From: Streptomyces sp. DSM 15324
Lineage (GTDB): Bacteria; Actinomycetota; Actinomycetes; Streptomycetales; Streptomycetaceae
Reading direction: 5' to 3'
Assembly: GCF_001514285.1 (NCBI RefSeq)
Contig: NZ_KQ949039.1
Coordinates: forward strand, 100,878 to 164,877
Length of the DNA: 64,000 nt
Shown here: in pieces, positions 52,315 to 60,887 of the stretch
Numbering within the stretch: position 1 is the stretch's first letter
Layout: each line of letters starts with the position of its first letter
Made by a program: the position numbers and the translations under genes
The notes under the pieces: generated by a model
What the model saw: the letters and a program-made list of their open reading frames with translations, nothing else
The model's database searches: none
What the model was told of the DNA's origin: nothing

Positions 52315-53061
52315 TCAGTACGCGCTGTTGACGTTGTCCATGGAGCCGTACTTGTCGGCCGCGTAGTTGCAGGCGGCGGTGATGTTGGCGACCGGGTCGT
52401 AGATGTTCCAGGAGGTGCCGGCCACGTGGTACGCGCTGAAGGTCGGCGGGATGACCTGGAGCAGGCCCTTGGACGGGACGCCGTTGACGGCGTTGATGTC
52501 CCAGTCGTTGATGGCGTTCGGGTTGCCGGAGGACTCCCGCATGACGTTGCGCTTGATGCCCTCGTAGGAGCCCGGGATGCCGTGCTTCTTCATGATGTGG
52601 AGCGACTCGCGGATCCAGCCGTCGAGGTTGTTGGCATAGCTCTTGGCGGAGGCCGGCTTCACCGCGGCGCGGTGCGCGGAGCGGCTCGCGGCCCGCTTCG
52701 CCTTGTGCGCGGCGGCGGCCTTCGCGGCGGCGGCCTTGCGGGCGGCCTCGGCGGCGGCCCGCTTCTTCGCGGCGACGGCCTTGCGCACGGCCTCGGCGGC
52801 GGCCTTCTTGTGCGCCGCGGCGTCCGCGGCGGCCTTCTTCTTCGCCTCGACGGCCTCGATCTTCAGGTTCGCACCGGCGAGCTGGTCGGTCACCGTGCCC
52901 TTGACGCCCTGCACCGGCTGCGTGCTGTAGGCGACCCGGGCCGAGGAGACGGCGTCCGTCGTGGTCGTGTGCGCATCGGCCGGCACCACGGAGAAGGCGA
53001 TTGCGGCCGCACCGAGGGTGGCGGCACCGGCGATCGCGATCTTGTGAGTGTTCTTGGGCAT
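52315..53061 (-). CDS. Secreted lytic transglycosylase (SLT domain)
   Basis: 248 aa. A signal peptide (1 to about 29, AIAGAATLGAAAIAFSVVPADAH) is followed by an Ala/Lys-rich helical region (about 65-135) likely to contact wall polymers. The C-terminal SLT domain has VMRESSGNPNAIN (catalytic Glu near 175), then SKGLLQVIPPTFSAYH and NITAACNYAADKYG. It cleaves peptidoglycan outside the cell. ATG 53061 follows AAGAGG. A canonical-looking promoter lies 115-145 bases upstream. Confidence 0.92.
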   Translation of the reverse strand: MPKNTHKIAIAGAATLGAAAIAFSVVPADAHTTTTDAVSSARVAYSTQPVQGVKGTVTDQLAGANLKIEAVEAKKKAAADAAAHKKAAAEAVRKAVAAKKRAAAEAARKAAAAKAAAAHKAKRAASRSAHRAAVKPASAKSYANNLDGWIRESLHIMKKHGIPGSYEGIKRNVMRESSGNPNAINDWDINAVNGVPSKGLLQVIPPTFSAYHVAGTSWNIYDPVANITAACNYAADKYGSMDNVNSAY

Positions 53062-53175
53062 GGCGAATGACCTCTTCGAAATAGCGCGGAGGTCGCTCGT
53101 CCGACGGTGGACACGGTGCTCTTGGCACGAACGAACGCCGCGGCGGAAACCCGCGGCGCTGAGCGACGAGAGCAA

Positions 53176-53204
53176 TTCTTAGCGGCCGCAAAATGCCCAG
53201 GCAA
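53176..53204 (-). promoter_or_regulatory. Likely promoter of the transglycosylase gene
   Basis: On the minus strand TTGCCT (-35, 53204-53199) and TAAGAA (-10, 53181-53176) are separated by 17 bases. The resulting leader of about 108 bases contains a stem CGCCGCGG/CCGCGGCG enclosed by GCTCT/AGAGC. Confidence 0.55.
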
Positions 53205-53315
53205 AGGTGTGACCTACGATCCCCAGTAGTGGATCGGGGAAGGGCAAAACGGGACAGACCGGCATGTCTGCCCCGTTCGCAAGGGATCGCTCTGTCTCCT
53301 ATGCCCCTTCGTACG

Positions 53316-53346
53316 TGATGTGCGCCCTATGCGGGGCCTCACATCA
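53316..53346 (-). terminator. Terminator of the SDR-queA operon
   Basis: TGATGTG (53316-53322) pairs with CACATCA (53340-53346), with an inner GCCC/GGGC stem, 15 bases after the queA stop. Confidence 0.65.
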
Positions 53347-53360
53347 CCCCGCCCTCGTTC

Positions 53361-54500
53361 TCACAGGCGGTTGCTGGAGCAATGCTCTGTGTGAGCACCT
53401 TTCGCGGGACCCTCCTGCGGCAGGAGGAGATGGACGTCCCCGAACTCGTGCCACAGATAGCGCCACCGCAGCGCCTCCTCGTACCCCCGGTCGACCGCGG
53501 CCCGCCCCGCCACCGCCTCCAGCATCAGCAGATGCGACGCCTCCGGCTCGTGCAGCCCGGTCAGCAGCCCGTCCACCACCCGCACCCCGCGCCCCGGCGT
53601 CACCACGAGGTCCGTCCACCCCTCACGCGCGCGTACGACCCCGTCCGGCCCCGCCGCCGACTCCACCGCCCGCACGGCCGTCGTCCCCACGGCGATCACC
53701 CGCCCGCCCCCGGCCCGCACGGCCTCGATCAGCCGCGCCGAGGCCGCCGGCACCGAGAACCACTCCGGATACGGCGGCTCGTGCACCTCCGCCGAGGCCA
53801 CCCCCGTGTGCAGCGCCACCGGCGCGAACTGCACCCCCCGGCTCACCAGCTCCGCCACCAGCCCCGCCGTGAAGGGCCGCGCCGCACTGGGCATCTCCGC
53901 GCTCCCCGCCCCGTCGGCCGACGGCAGCGCGAACACCGTCTGATACACGGACAACGGCTGGTCCCGCTCCGTATAGGAATAACGGATGGGCCGCCCGTGC
54001 TCCCGCAACAGGCCCGGCACATCGGGCCCACCACGGCCGGCCGCCCCCGCCCCACCGGCCGCCCGCGCCCACCACAACCGCCCGCTCCCCGGACTCAGCG
54101 GCTCCTCCAGCGTCAGCCGCACACCGCCGGGCAGCCGCACCTCCGTACCGGCGGGCCCTCCCGCACGCGCCCGGGTCGTTCCCCTGCCGTCCGGATCCCG
54201 CAGCTCGACCGCCCACCGGCCCGTACCGCCGTGCGCCGCGTCCCCGCGCGTCGAGAAGTGCACCGCCACGCGCGCGTGCGCGATCCGCCCGTTCACGGCC
54301 GCCGCCAGTGTTGGCGAGGTGTTCACCACCAGCAGGTCCCCGGCCCGCAGCAGACACGGCAGCTCCCGGAAGGCGTGATGCGCCGGCTCCGCCCCCCGCG
54401 ACACCAGCAGCCGTACGTCGTCCCGCGCCCGCCCCGGCCCGCGCTGCTCGGCCGGCACCCGCGCCGACAACTCCTCCGGCACCCGCACCGCCAGCGTCAC
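53361..54500 (-). CDS. queA: QueA-like S-adenosylmethionine:tRNA ribosyltransferase-isomerase
   Basis: 379 aa, close to normal QueA length. Landmarks are LLRAGDLLVVNTSPTLAAAV (family N-terminal motif D-L-L-V-x-N), RYSYTERDQPLSVYQTVFA, VQFAPVALHTGVASAEVHEPPYPEWF, VIAVGTTAVRAVESA and HEPEASHLLMLEAVAG. QueA makes epoxyqueuosine from preQ1-tRNA using the ribosyl of SAM. No other queuosine gene lies in this window. GTG 54500 overlaps the upstream SDR stop (GTGA) and has AGGGAGG before it. Confidence 0.88.
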   Translation of the reverse strand: MTLAVRVPEELSARVPAEQRGPGRARDDVRLLVSRGAEPAHHAFRELPCLLRAGDLLVVNTSPTLAAAVNGRIAHARVAVHFSTRGDAAHGGTGRWAVELRDPDGRGTTRARAGGPAGTEVRLPGGVRLTLEEPLSPGSGRLWWARAAGGAGAAGRGGPDVPGLLREHGRPIRYSYTERDQPLSVYQTVFALPSADGAGSAEMPSAARPFTAGLVAELVSRGVQFAPVALHTGVASAEVHEPPYPEWFSVPAASARLIEAVRAGGGRVIAVGTTAVRAVESAAGPDGVVRAREGWTDLVVTPGRGVRVVDGLLTGLHEPEASHLLMLEAVAGRAAVDRGYEEALRWRYLWHEFGDVHLLLPQEGPAKGAHTEHCSSNRL

Positions 54501-55195
54501 CGACCTCCCTCCAGCAGCGCCGGAGCCCCGTACCGCCCGCTCGCCGGACGCTCGTCCAGCAACCGCAGGAACGCGGGCACCACACTCGCCGGCTCCGGAC
54601 GCGGATCGTCGTCCTCCGGCACGGCCGCCGCGTACAGGTCCGTCCCCATGTCCCCCGGATCCACCGCCCACACCCGCAGCCCCGGCTCCTCCTCACCGAG
54701 CACCGCCGCGAGGTGGTCCAGGGCCGCCTTCGACGCCCCGTACCCGCCCCAGGTCTCGTACGCCTCGGCCGCCGCGTCCGAGCTCACGGTGATCACCGCG
54801 CCCGCCCGCGCCGCCCGCAGCAGCGGCAGCGCCTCCTGGACCAGCCCCAGCGCCGCCACCACGTTCACCTCCAGAGCCCGCCGCAGCCCCTCCAGCGGCA
54901 GCCCGTCCAGCCGCACCAGCGGCTCGGCACCCAGCGCACTGGCGTTGCTCACCACCAGATCGCACCCGCCCAGCCGCCGCGCCTCCGCCACCAGCGCCGA
55001 CCGGTGCGCGACATCCGTCACGTCACCCGCCGGCGCCCGCACCCGCGTCCCGTGCCCCGACACCCAGGCCGCCGTCTCCTTCAGCACCCCCTCGTTCCTG
55101 GCGTCCAGCACCAGATCCCAGCCCCGCGCGGCCAGCGCCTCGGCCAGCGCCCGCCCCAGCCCCTTCGAGGCCCCCGTGATGATCGCTACCGGCAT
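54497..55195 (-). CDS. SDR family oxidoreductase coupled to queA
   Basis: 232 aa short-chain dehydrogenase: cofactor motif TGASKGLG at residues 7-14, VSNASALG for the NAG region, and catalytic Ser in TVSSDAA with YGASK (Y-x3-K). The C-terminal part is shortened (AVDPGDMGTDLYAAAVPEDDDPRPEPASV...). The substrate is unknown. The ATG at 55195 begins with the first beta strand; a GTG/ATG upstream adds only a polar leader. Its stop overlaps the queA start. Confidence 0.9.
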   Translation of the reverse strand: MPVAIITGASKGLGRALAEALAARGWDLVLDARNEGVLKETAAWVSGHGTRVRAPAGDVTDVAHRSALVAEARRLGGCDLVVSNASALGAEPLVRLDGLPLEGLRRALEVNVVAALGLVQEALPLLRAARAGAVITVSSDAAAEAYETWGGYGASKAALDHLAAVLGEEEPGLRVWAVDPGDMGTDLYAAAVPEDDDPRPEPASVVPAFLRLLDERPASGRYGAPALLEGGR

Positions 55196-55435
55196 GACAA
55201 CCGTCCCCTCGTCAGCCCGCCTCCGCTCGGCGGTCACCCCAACCTAGGAACGGCCCCCGCGCCCCCGCCTCCGGCGCGGGACCGGGTCCGCCGGGGCCCT
55301 TCGACGTACGCCCGCACACCCCCTCCGGACGCCCTACGCCGCCGTACCGAGGACCTGCGGCCTAGGACCCCCGCCCGACCCCCGGCCCTCACCGGTCGGA
55401 TCCGGGCTGTCACCCCCCGCCGGTACCGTGAGGAC

Positions 55436-56581
55436 ATGAGCCACGGTCCCCGGTCCGGCCTCGCCGCGGTGAGTTCCGCGCTACTGGCCATGAGCAGGCA
55501 TCTCGAGGTGCGCGACGTCCTCAAGACGATCGTCGCCTCCGCCCGCGAGCTGCTCGACGCCCAGTACGCCGCACTGGGCGTCCCGGACGACCACGGAGGC
55601 TTCGCCCAGTTCGTCGTCGACGGCGTCACCGACGAGCAGTGGAAGGCCATCGGCCCCCTGCCCCGCCAGCACGGCATCCTCGCCTCGATGCTCCGGGAGG
55701 CCCGCCCCGAGCGCCTCGCCGACGTACGCGAGGACCCCCGCTTCGAGGGCTGGCCCTCCGCCCACCCCGACATGTCCGACTTCCTGGGCCTGCCCATCCG
55801 CGACGGCGACGAGGTCATCGGCGCCCTGTTCCTCGCCAACAAGAACTGCCCCAAGCCGGAGGGCGGCTGCGGCTTCACCGAGGAGGACGAGGACCTGCTC
55901 GCCCTCCTCGCCCAGCACGCGGCCATCGCCCTCACCAACGCCCGCCTCTACGAACGCAGCCGCGAACTCACCATCGCGGAGGAACGCTCCCGGCTGGCCC
56001 ACGAACTGCACGACGCGGTCGCCCAGAAACTGTTCTCCCTGCGCCTGACCGCCCAGGCCGCCGCCGCCCTCGTCGACCGGGACCCCTCCCGCGCCAAGGG
56101 CGAGCTCCAGCAGGTCGCCACCCTCGCCGCCGAAGCCGCCGACGAACTGCGCGCCGCCGTCGTCGAACTGCGCCCCGCCGCCCTCGACGAGGACGGCCTC
56201 GTCGCCACCCTGCGCACCCAGATCCAGGTCCTCGACCGCGCCCACACCGCGCGCGTCACCTTCACCAGCCACGGTGTGCGCGCCCTGCCCGCCGCCCAGG
56301 AGGAGGCCCTGCTGCGGGTCGCCCAGGAAGCCCTGCACAACGCCCTGCGCCACTCCGGCGCCCGGCACGTCGACGTGACCCTGCGCAAACGCGGCCCCGA
56401 CACGGTCCTGCGCGTCACGGACGACGGCACCGGCTTCGACCCCTCGGCGATCCGCAGGGCCGGCCGCCACCTCGGCCTCGTCTCCATGCGGGACCGGGCG
56501 AGCGGGATCGGCGGCGGCCTGACGGTGCAATCGGCGCCCGGCAAGGGCACCACGATCGAGATGGAGGCCCCCGGTGGCTGA
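55436..56581 (+). CDS. GAF-domain sensor histidine kinase (NarL/DevS type)
   Basis: 381 aa, no membrane helix. A GAF domain spans about residues 25-170 (HLEVRDVLKTIVASARELLDAQYAALGV... FTEEDEDLLALLAQHAAIAL). The HisKA_3 dimerisation segment has the phosphoacceptor His in RSRLAHELHDAVAQKLFS near residue 190. The HATPase domain runs to the end (AQEALHNALRHS, DDGTGFD, GLVSMRDRA, GKGTTIEM). It phosphorylates the overlapping downstream regulator. The stimulus is unknown; the GAF domain may bind haem, a nucleotide or another ligand. TACCGT lies six bases before ATG 55436. Confidence 0.93.
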   Translation: MSHGPRSGLAAVSSALLAMSRHLEVRDVLKTIVASARELLDAQYAALGVPDDHGGFAQFVVDGVTDEQWKAIGPLPRQHGILASMLREARPERLADVREDPRFEGWPSAHPDMSDFLGLPIRDGDEVIGALFLANKNCPKPEGGCGFTEEDEDLLALLAQHAAIALTNARLYERSRELTIAEERSRLAHELHDAVAQKLFSLRLTAQAAAALVDRDPSRAKGELQQVATLAAEAADELRAAVVELRPAALDEDGLVATLRTQIQVLDRAHTARVTFTSHGVRALPAAQEEALLRVAQEALHNALRHSGARHVDVTLRKRGPDTVLRVTDDGTGFDPSAIRRAGRHLGLVSMRDRASGIGGGLTVQSAPGKGTTIEMEAPGG

Positions 56582-57215
56582 CGCAATCAAGGTGCTGCTC
56601 GTCGACGACCACCAGGTCGTCCGCCGCGGACTGCGCACCTTCCTCGAAGTCCAGGACGACATCGAGGTCATCGGCGAGGCAGCCGACGGCGCCGAGGGAG
56701 TCCAGCGCGCCGAGGAACTCCGGCCCGACGTCGTCCTCATGGACGTCAAGATGCCCGGCATGGACGGCGTCGAGGCCCTGCGCCGCCTGCGCGAACTCGA
56801 CAACCCCGCGCGCGTGCTGATCGTCACCAGCTTCACCGAACAGCGCACGGTGGTCCCCGCCCTGCGCGCCGGCGCCGCCGGATACGTCTACAAGGACGTG
56901 GACCCCGACGCCCTCGCCGGCGCCATCCGCTCGGTCCACGCCGGCCACATCCTGCTCCAGCCGGAGGTCGCCGGGGCCCTGCTCTCCCAGGAGGAGAACA
57001 ACTCCGGCCAGGGCAGAGGCGGTTCCCTCACGGACCGGGAACGCGAGGTGCTCGGCCTGATAGCGGACGGCCGCTCCAACCGCGAGATCGCCCGCGCCCT
57101 GGTCCTCTCCGAGAAGACCGTCAAGACCCACGTCTCCAACATCCTGATGAAACTCGACCTCGCCGACCGCACGCAGGCCGCACTGTGGGCCGTACGCCAC
57201 GGAATGGCCGGCTGA
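56574..57215 (+). CDS. NarL/LuxR-type response regulator
   Basis: 213 aa. The receiver domain has Asp11-Asp12, phosphoacceptor Asp57 in VVLMDVKMPGMDG, Thr in IVTSF and Lys in YVYKD. The LuxR helix-turn-helix (about 150-210) reads LTDREREVLGLIADGRSNREIARALVLSEKTVKTHVSNIL. It is the partner of the preceding kinase; the GTG start lies inside the kinase gene (8-base overlap). Downstream lies a triplicated hairpin array. Confidence 0.94.
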   Translation: MADAIKVLLVDDHQVVRRGLRTFLEVQDDIEVIGEAADGAEGVQRAEELRPDVVLMDVKMPGMDGVEALRRLRELDNPARVLIVTSFTEQRTVVPALRAGAAGYVYKDVDPDALAGAIRSVHAGHILLQPEVAGALLSQEENNSGQGRGGSLTDREREVLGLIADGRSNREIARALVLSEKTVKTHVSNILMKLDLADRTQAALWAVRHGMAG

Positions 57216-57260
57216 GCCCCGCCGCCCCGCTCGTCACTCCGGCCGGCGGGGGCCCAGGGG

Positions 57261-57472
57261 CCGCGCGCCCGGAGGCGCGAGCACCGGCACCGCTCGGTCG
57301 TCCCCGGTGCTCGGACCGGCAGGGGCCCGGGGTCCGGGGGCCGCGCGCCCGGAGGCGCGAGCACCGGCACCGCTCGGTCGTCCCCGGTGCTCGGACCGGC
57401 AGGGGCCCGGGGTCCGGGGGCCGCGCGCCCGGAGGCGCGAGCACCGGCACCGCTCAGTCGTCCCCGGCGCTC
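57261..57472. repeat. 80-bp tandem repeat, 2.7 units, each with a terminator-like hairpin
   Basis: Units at 57261-57340 and 57341-57420 are identical; a partial third runs to about 57472. Each holds GAGCACCGG ... CCGGTGCTC arms (the third has a wobble). The array separates the convergent response-regulator gene and the following leftward gene, and touches the latter's stop codon. Confidence 0.92.
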
Positions 57473-58253
57473 ACCCCCGCTCCCGCTCCTCCACATAGGC
57501 GTTGTACGCGGCGACCTGCGCCCGCCGCCCCGTCCGCTCCACCGGCCGCAAGGCCTCCGCCCGCGCCGCGATCTCGGAGGAACTCACCGCACCCCCGTGC
57601 CCCCGGTCCACCGCCAGCGACACCAGCAACCCCACCCGCCGCGCCAGCTCCAGCACCCGCACCGCCCGCGGCGGATACCCCGGCGCCAACACCTCCCGCC
57701 CCCGCTCCGCCCGCGCCCGGTACGCGTCGATCGCCGCCTCCGCCGCCGGCCCCGACGCCGCCACGTCCAGCCTCGACAGCACCGCCGTGGCCTCCCGCAA
57801 CGCCTCCGCCAGCTCCCGCTCGGCCTCACCCAGCGACGGGACATCCGCCGGCGGGGCCTCCCGCACCGGCAGACAGCGCCACACCACCTCGACATGAACA
57901 TCGCCCGCGGGCCCGGCCTCAGACACCTCCGGCACCAGGCCCAGCGCGACCCCGTGACAGATCACCGCCTCCTCGGCCTCCAACGCCCGCGCGTTGAACT
58001 CCGGCGGCCCGCTCAGCCCCAGCGGATGCCCCGGCGCGGGCAGCGCCACCCGCAGCCCGCGCACCCCCAGCGCCCGCAGCCGGCCCAGCGCCAGCGTCAG
58101 CCCCACCGGCGCCGACTCACCGGGCAGCCCCTCCACCCGGTGCACGGCGTCCTCCCCGACGACGGCGAGGACGGCGTCGTCCGGCGAGACAAGTCCGGCC
58201 AACAGGGCATTTCCCCAAGCGGCAAGGCGACCAGAGCGCGGTTCAGAGAGCAT
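57471..58253 (-). CDS. Conserved actinobacterial protein of unknown function
   Basis: 260 aa, soluble. The N-terminal half (GRLAAWGNALLAGLVSPDDAVLAVVGEDAVHRVEG... LRALGVRGLRVALPAPGHPLGLSGPPEFNARALEAEEAVI) is a mixed alpha/beta domain. The C-terminal half is helical and charged and ends AAYNAYVEERERG. I do not recognise a family. TAGGGT lies six bases before ATG 58253, a leaderless-promoter layout. It is divergent from the ABC ATPase by 152 bases. Confidence 0.8.
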   Translation of the reverse strand: MLSEPRSGRLAAWGNALLAGLVSPDDAVLAVVGEDAVHRVEGLPGESAPVGLTLALGRLRALGVRGLRVALPAPGHPLGLSGPPEFNARALEAEEAVICHGVALGLVPEVSEAGPAGDVHVEVVWRCLPVREAPPADVPSLGEAERELAEALREATAVLSRLDVAASGPAAEAAIDAYRARAERGREVLAPGYPPRAVRVLELARRVGLLVSLAVDRGHGGAVSSSEIAARAEALRPVERTGRRAQVAAYNAYVEERERG

Positions 58254-58405
58254 CCCCCCACCCTAAGGACCGGACCGATGGAACGGCCCACCCGGCCGGT
58301 GGCGTAGATTTTCCCGAGGGGCCGCGCCCACCCGCGCGCGGCGGTCCACCACAGGCACCCGCGACAACCGAGACCGGCCACACTGCAAGGGGAGACAACG
58401 CGCTC

Positions 58406-59203
58406 ATGAGCGATGTTCTGGAGCTTCAGGACGTATCGGTGGTCCGCGAGGGCAGGGCTCTGGTCGACCAGGTCTCGTGGTCCGTCAAGGAAGGCGAGCG
58501 CTGGGTCATCCTCGGCCCCAACGGAGCGGGCAAGACCACCCTCCTCAACATCGCCTCCACCTACCTCTTCCCCAGCTCGGGCACCGTCTCCGTACTGGAC
58601 GAGACCCTCGGCGCCCCCGGCACCGACGTCTTCGAACTGCGCCCCCGCATCGGCATGGCCGGCATCGCCCTCGCCGAGAAGCTCCCCAAGCGCCAGACCG
58701 TCCTGCAGACCGTCCTCACCGCCGCCTACGGCATGACGGCCGCCTGGCAGGAGGAGTACGAGGCCGTCGACGAGCAGCGCGCCCGCGCCTTCCTCGACCG
58801 CCTCGGCATGAGCGAGTACCTCGACCGGACGTTCGGCTCCCTCTCCGAGGGCGAGCGCAAGCGCACCCTCATCGCCCGCGCCCTGATGACCGACCCCGAA
58901 CTGCTCCTCCTGGACGAGCCCGCCGCCGGCCTCGACCTCGGCGGCCGCGAGGACCTCGTACGCCGTCTCGGCCGCCTCGCCCGCGACCCCATCGCCCCCT
59001 CGATGATCATGGTCACCCACCATGTCGAGGAGATCGCCCCCGGCTTCACCCACGTCCTCATGATCCGCCAGGGCAAGGTCCTCGCCGCGGGCCCGGTCGA
59101 ACTCGAACTCACCTCCCGCAACCTCTCCCTCTGCTTCGGGCTCCCGCTCGTCGTGGAACAGGTCGGCGACCGCTGGACCGCCCAGGGCCTCCCGCTGTCC
59201 TGA
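58406..59203 (+). CDS. Orphan ABC transporter ATP-binding protein
   Basis: 265 aa: Walker A GPNGAGKTT at residues 37-45, signature LSEGERKR (near 150) instead of LSGGQ, Walker B ELLLLDEPAAGLDLGG and switch His in MVTHHVEEI. No permease or binding-protein gene is next to it. The form resembles ModF/YlmA-like stand-alone ATPases. A GGGGAGA lies 15 bases before the ATG. The following NfeD gene is 89 bases away on the same strand. Confidence 0.9.
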   Translation: MSDVLELQDVSVVREGRALVDQVSWSVKEGERWVILGPNGAGKTTLLNIASTYLFPSSGTVSVLDETLGAPGTDVFELRPRIGMAGIALAEKLPKRQTVLQTVLTAAYGMTAAWQEEYEAVDEQRARAFLDRLGMSEYLDRTFGSLSEGERKRTLIARALMTDPELLLLDEPAAGLDLGGREDLVRRLGRLARDPIAPSMIMVTHHVEEIAPGFTHVLMIRQGKVLAAGPVELELTSRNLSLCFGLPLVVEQVGDRWTAQGLPLS

Positions 59204-59292
59204 CCCAGCCCGAGGCACCCACGGCGGCCCTGCCCCGTCCCTGACCCCGTGCGCCCTGTCCGCGACGGGACATACGGTCCTACCATGACCTC

Positions 59293-59727
59293 GTGAACGA
59301 CATCGACGCGTGGGTCTGGTGGCTCGTCGGCGCGGCAGCGCTCGGAATCCCGCTCGTGGTCACCGCGATGCCGGAGTTCGGCATGCTCGCCGTGGGCGCG
59401 GTCGCCGCCGCGATCGGCGCCGGCCTCGGCCTCGGCGCGGTCGCCCAGGTCCTCGTGTTCATCGTCGTCTCGGTCGCCCTCATCGCCGTGATCCGCCCGA
59501 TCGCGGCCCGCCACAGCGCACAGCGCCCCCAACTCGCCACCGGAGTGGACGCGTTGAAGGGCAAGCAGGCCGTCGTGCTGGAGCGCGTCGACGCTTCCGG
59601 GAACGGCCGGATCAAACTCGCCGGAGAGATCTGGTCGGCCCGCTCCCTCGACACGGACCGCGCGTACGAAGTCGGTGAGGAAGTCGACGTCGTGGACATC
59701 GAGGGGGCCACGGCGATCGTCATCTGA
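59293..59727 (+). CDS. NfeD family membrane protein
   Basis: 144 aa short NfeD: hydrophobic helices in the first 75 residues (WVWWLVGAAALGIPLVVTAMPEFGMLAVGAVAAAIGAGLGLG..., VLVFIVVSVALIAVI) and a C-terminal OB-fold (LKGKQAVVLERVDASGNGRIKLAGEIWSARS...EEVDVVDIEGATAIV). NfeD proteins partner with SPFH/flotillin proteins in membrane microdomains, and an SPFH gene follows. TACCAT lies six bases before GTG 59293. Confidence 0.92.
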   Translation: MNDIDAWVWWLVGAAALGIPLVVTAMPEFGMLAVGAVAAAIGAGLGLGAVAQVLVFIVVSVALIAVIRPIAARHSAQRPQLATGVDALKGKQAVVLERVDASGNGRIKLAGEIWSARSLDTDRAYEVGEEVDVVDIEGATAIVI

Positions 59728-59877
59728 CCTTGCACAACTCCCGCACCACGCAAGTGAGGCGAAGGCCTCCCGAGGTACGCGACGGTCTGTCAGACTCGAT
59801 CAGCAAGATCTTCACAAACGTAGGATCTTCGGAAAGCGCTCGAGGCGGAGAAGCGGAGAAGGGGACGGGGACGCACG

Positions 59878-60825
59878 ATGGAACCGGTCATCATCGTCTT
59901 GATCATTCTGGTGGTGTTGGTCTTCATCGCCTTGATCAAGACCATCCAGGTCATCCCACAGGCGAGCGCCGCCATCGTCGAGCGCTTCGGCCGTTACACA
60001 CGCACCCTCAACGCGGGCCTCAACATCGTGGTCCCGTTCATCGACACCATCCGCAACCGCATCGACCTGCGTGAACAGGTCGTCCCCTTCCCGCCGCAGC
60101 CGGTGATCACCCAGGACAACCTGGTCGTCAACATCGACACGGTCATCTACTACCAGGTCACCGACGCCCGCGCCGCGACCTACGAGGTCGCCAGCTACAT
60201 CCAGGCGATCGAGCAGCTCACCGTCACCACCCTCCGCAACATCATCGGCGGCATGGACCTGGAGCGCACCCTGACCTCCCGCGAGGAGATCAACGCGGCC
60301 CTGCGCGGCGTCCTCGACGAGGCCACCGGCAAGTGGGGCATCCGCGTCAACCGCGTGGAACTGAAGGCGATCGAGCCCCCGACCTCCATCCAGGACTCGA
60401 TGGAGAAGCAGATGCGCGCCGACCGTGACAAGCGCGCCGCGATCCTCACCGCCGAAGGTACGCGCCAGGCCGCGATCCTCACCGCGGAGGGCGAGAAGCA
60501 GTCCCAGATCCTGCGCGCCGAGGGTGAGGCCAAGGCCGCAGCCCTGCGCGCCGAGGGCGAGGCCCAGGCCGTCCGCACGGTCTTCGAGGCCATCCACGCC
60601 GGCGACCCGGACCAGAAGCTCCTCAGCTACCAGTACCTCCAGATGCTCCCCAAGATCGCCGAGGGCGACGCCAACAAGCTCTGGATCGTCCCCAGCGAGA
60701 TCGGCGACGCCCTCAAGGGCCTCTCCGGCGCGATGGGCAACTTCGGCGCCATGGGCGGCGGTTCCGGCTCAGGCGGCACCGAGAAGAAGATCCCGGAACG
60801 CCGCGAGAAGCCGTCGATCGACTGA
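59878..60825 (+). CDS. SPFH/band 7 (stomatin/paraslipin-like) protein
   Basis: 315 aa. There is one N-terminal helix (residues 4-20), an SPFH domain (about 25-190: IVERFGRYTRTLNAGLNIVVPFID...REQVVPFPPQPVITQDN), and a coiled coil with repeated ILTAEG/ILRAEGEAKAAALRAEGEA heptads (about 190-230). A Gly-rich tail follows. Such proteins oligomerise at the inner membrane and organise proteases or lipids. It pairs with the upstream NfeD gene (150 bases, with no clear element between). Confidence 0.94.
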   Translation: MEPVIIVLIILVVLVFIALIKTIQVIPQASAAIVERFGRYTRTLNAGLNIVVPFIDTIRNRIDLREQVVPFPPQPVITQDNLVVNIDTVIYYQVTDARAATYEVASYIQAIEQLTVTTLRNIIGGMDLERTLTSREEINAALRGVLDEATGKWGIRVNRVELKAIEPPTSIQDSMEKQMRADRDKRAAILTAEGTRQAAILTAEGEKQSQILRAEGEAKAAALRAEGEAQAVRTVFEAIHAGDPDQKLLSYQYLQMLPKIAEGDANKLWIVPSEIGDALKGLSGAMGNFGAMGGGSGSGGTEKKIPERREKPSID

Positions 60826-60835
60826 CCGGCCAGAG

Positions 60836-60884
60836 GGACAGGGATGGGGCCCGGCTCGTCACGAGCCGGGCCCCACCCCTGTCC
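60836..60884. terminator. Very strong bidirectional terminator
   Basis: A 14-bp perfect inner stem around loop TCA is extended, after one mismatch, by eight more pairs (GGACAGGG with CCCTGTCC). It lies between the SPFH stop and the HNH stop. Confidence 0.92.
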
Positions 60885-60887
60885 GTC

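Noticed and set aside
53062..53300. Possible c-di-AMP (ydaO) riboswitch before the transglycosylase
   Set aside because: Streptomyces wall-hydrolase genes often carry one, but the conserved ydaO core sequences were not found in the leader. Only a GC-rich stem is present.
57261..57472. Possible CRISPR array
   Set aside because: The repeats are 80 bp, directly abutting, with no variable spacers. It is a simple tandem duplication.
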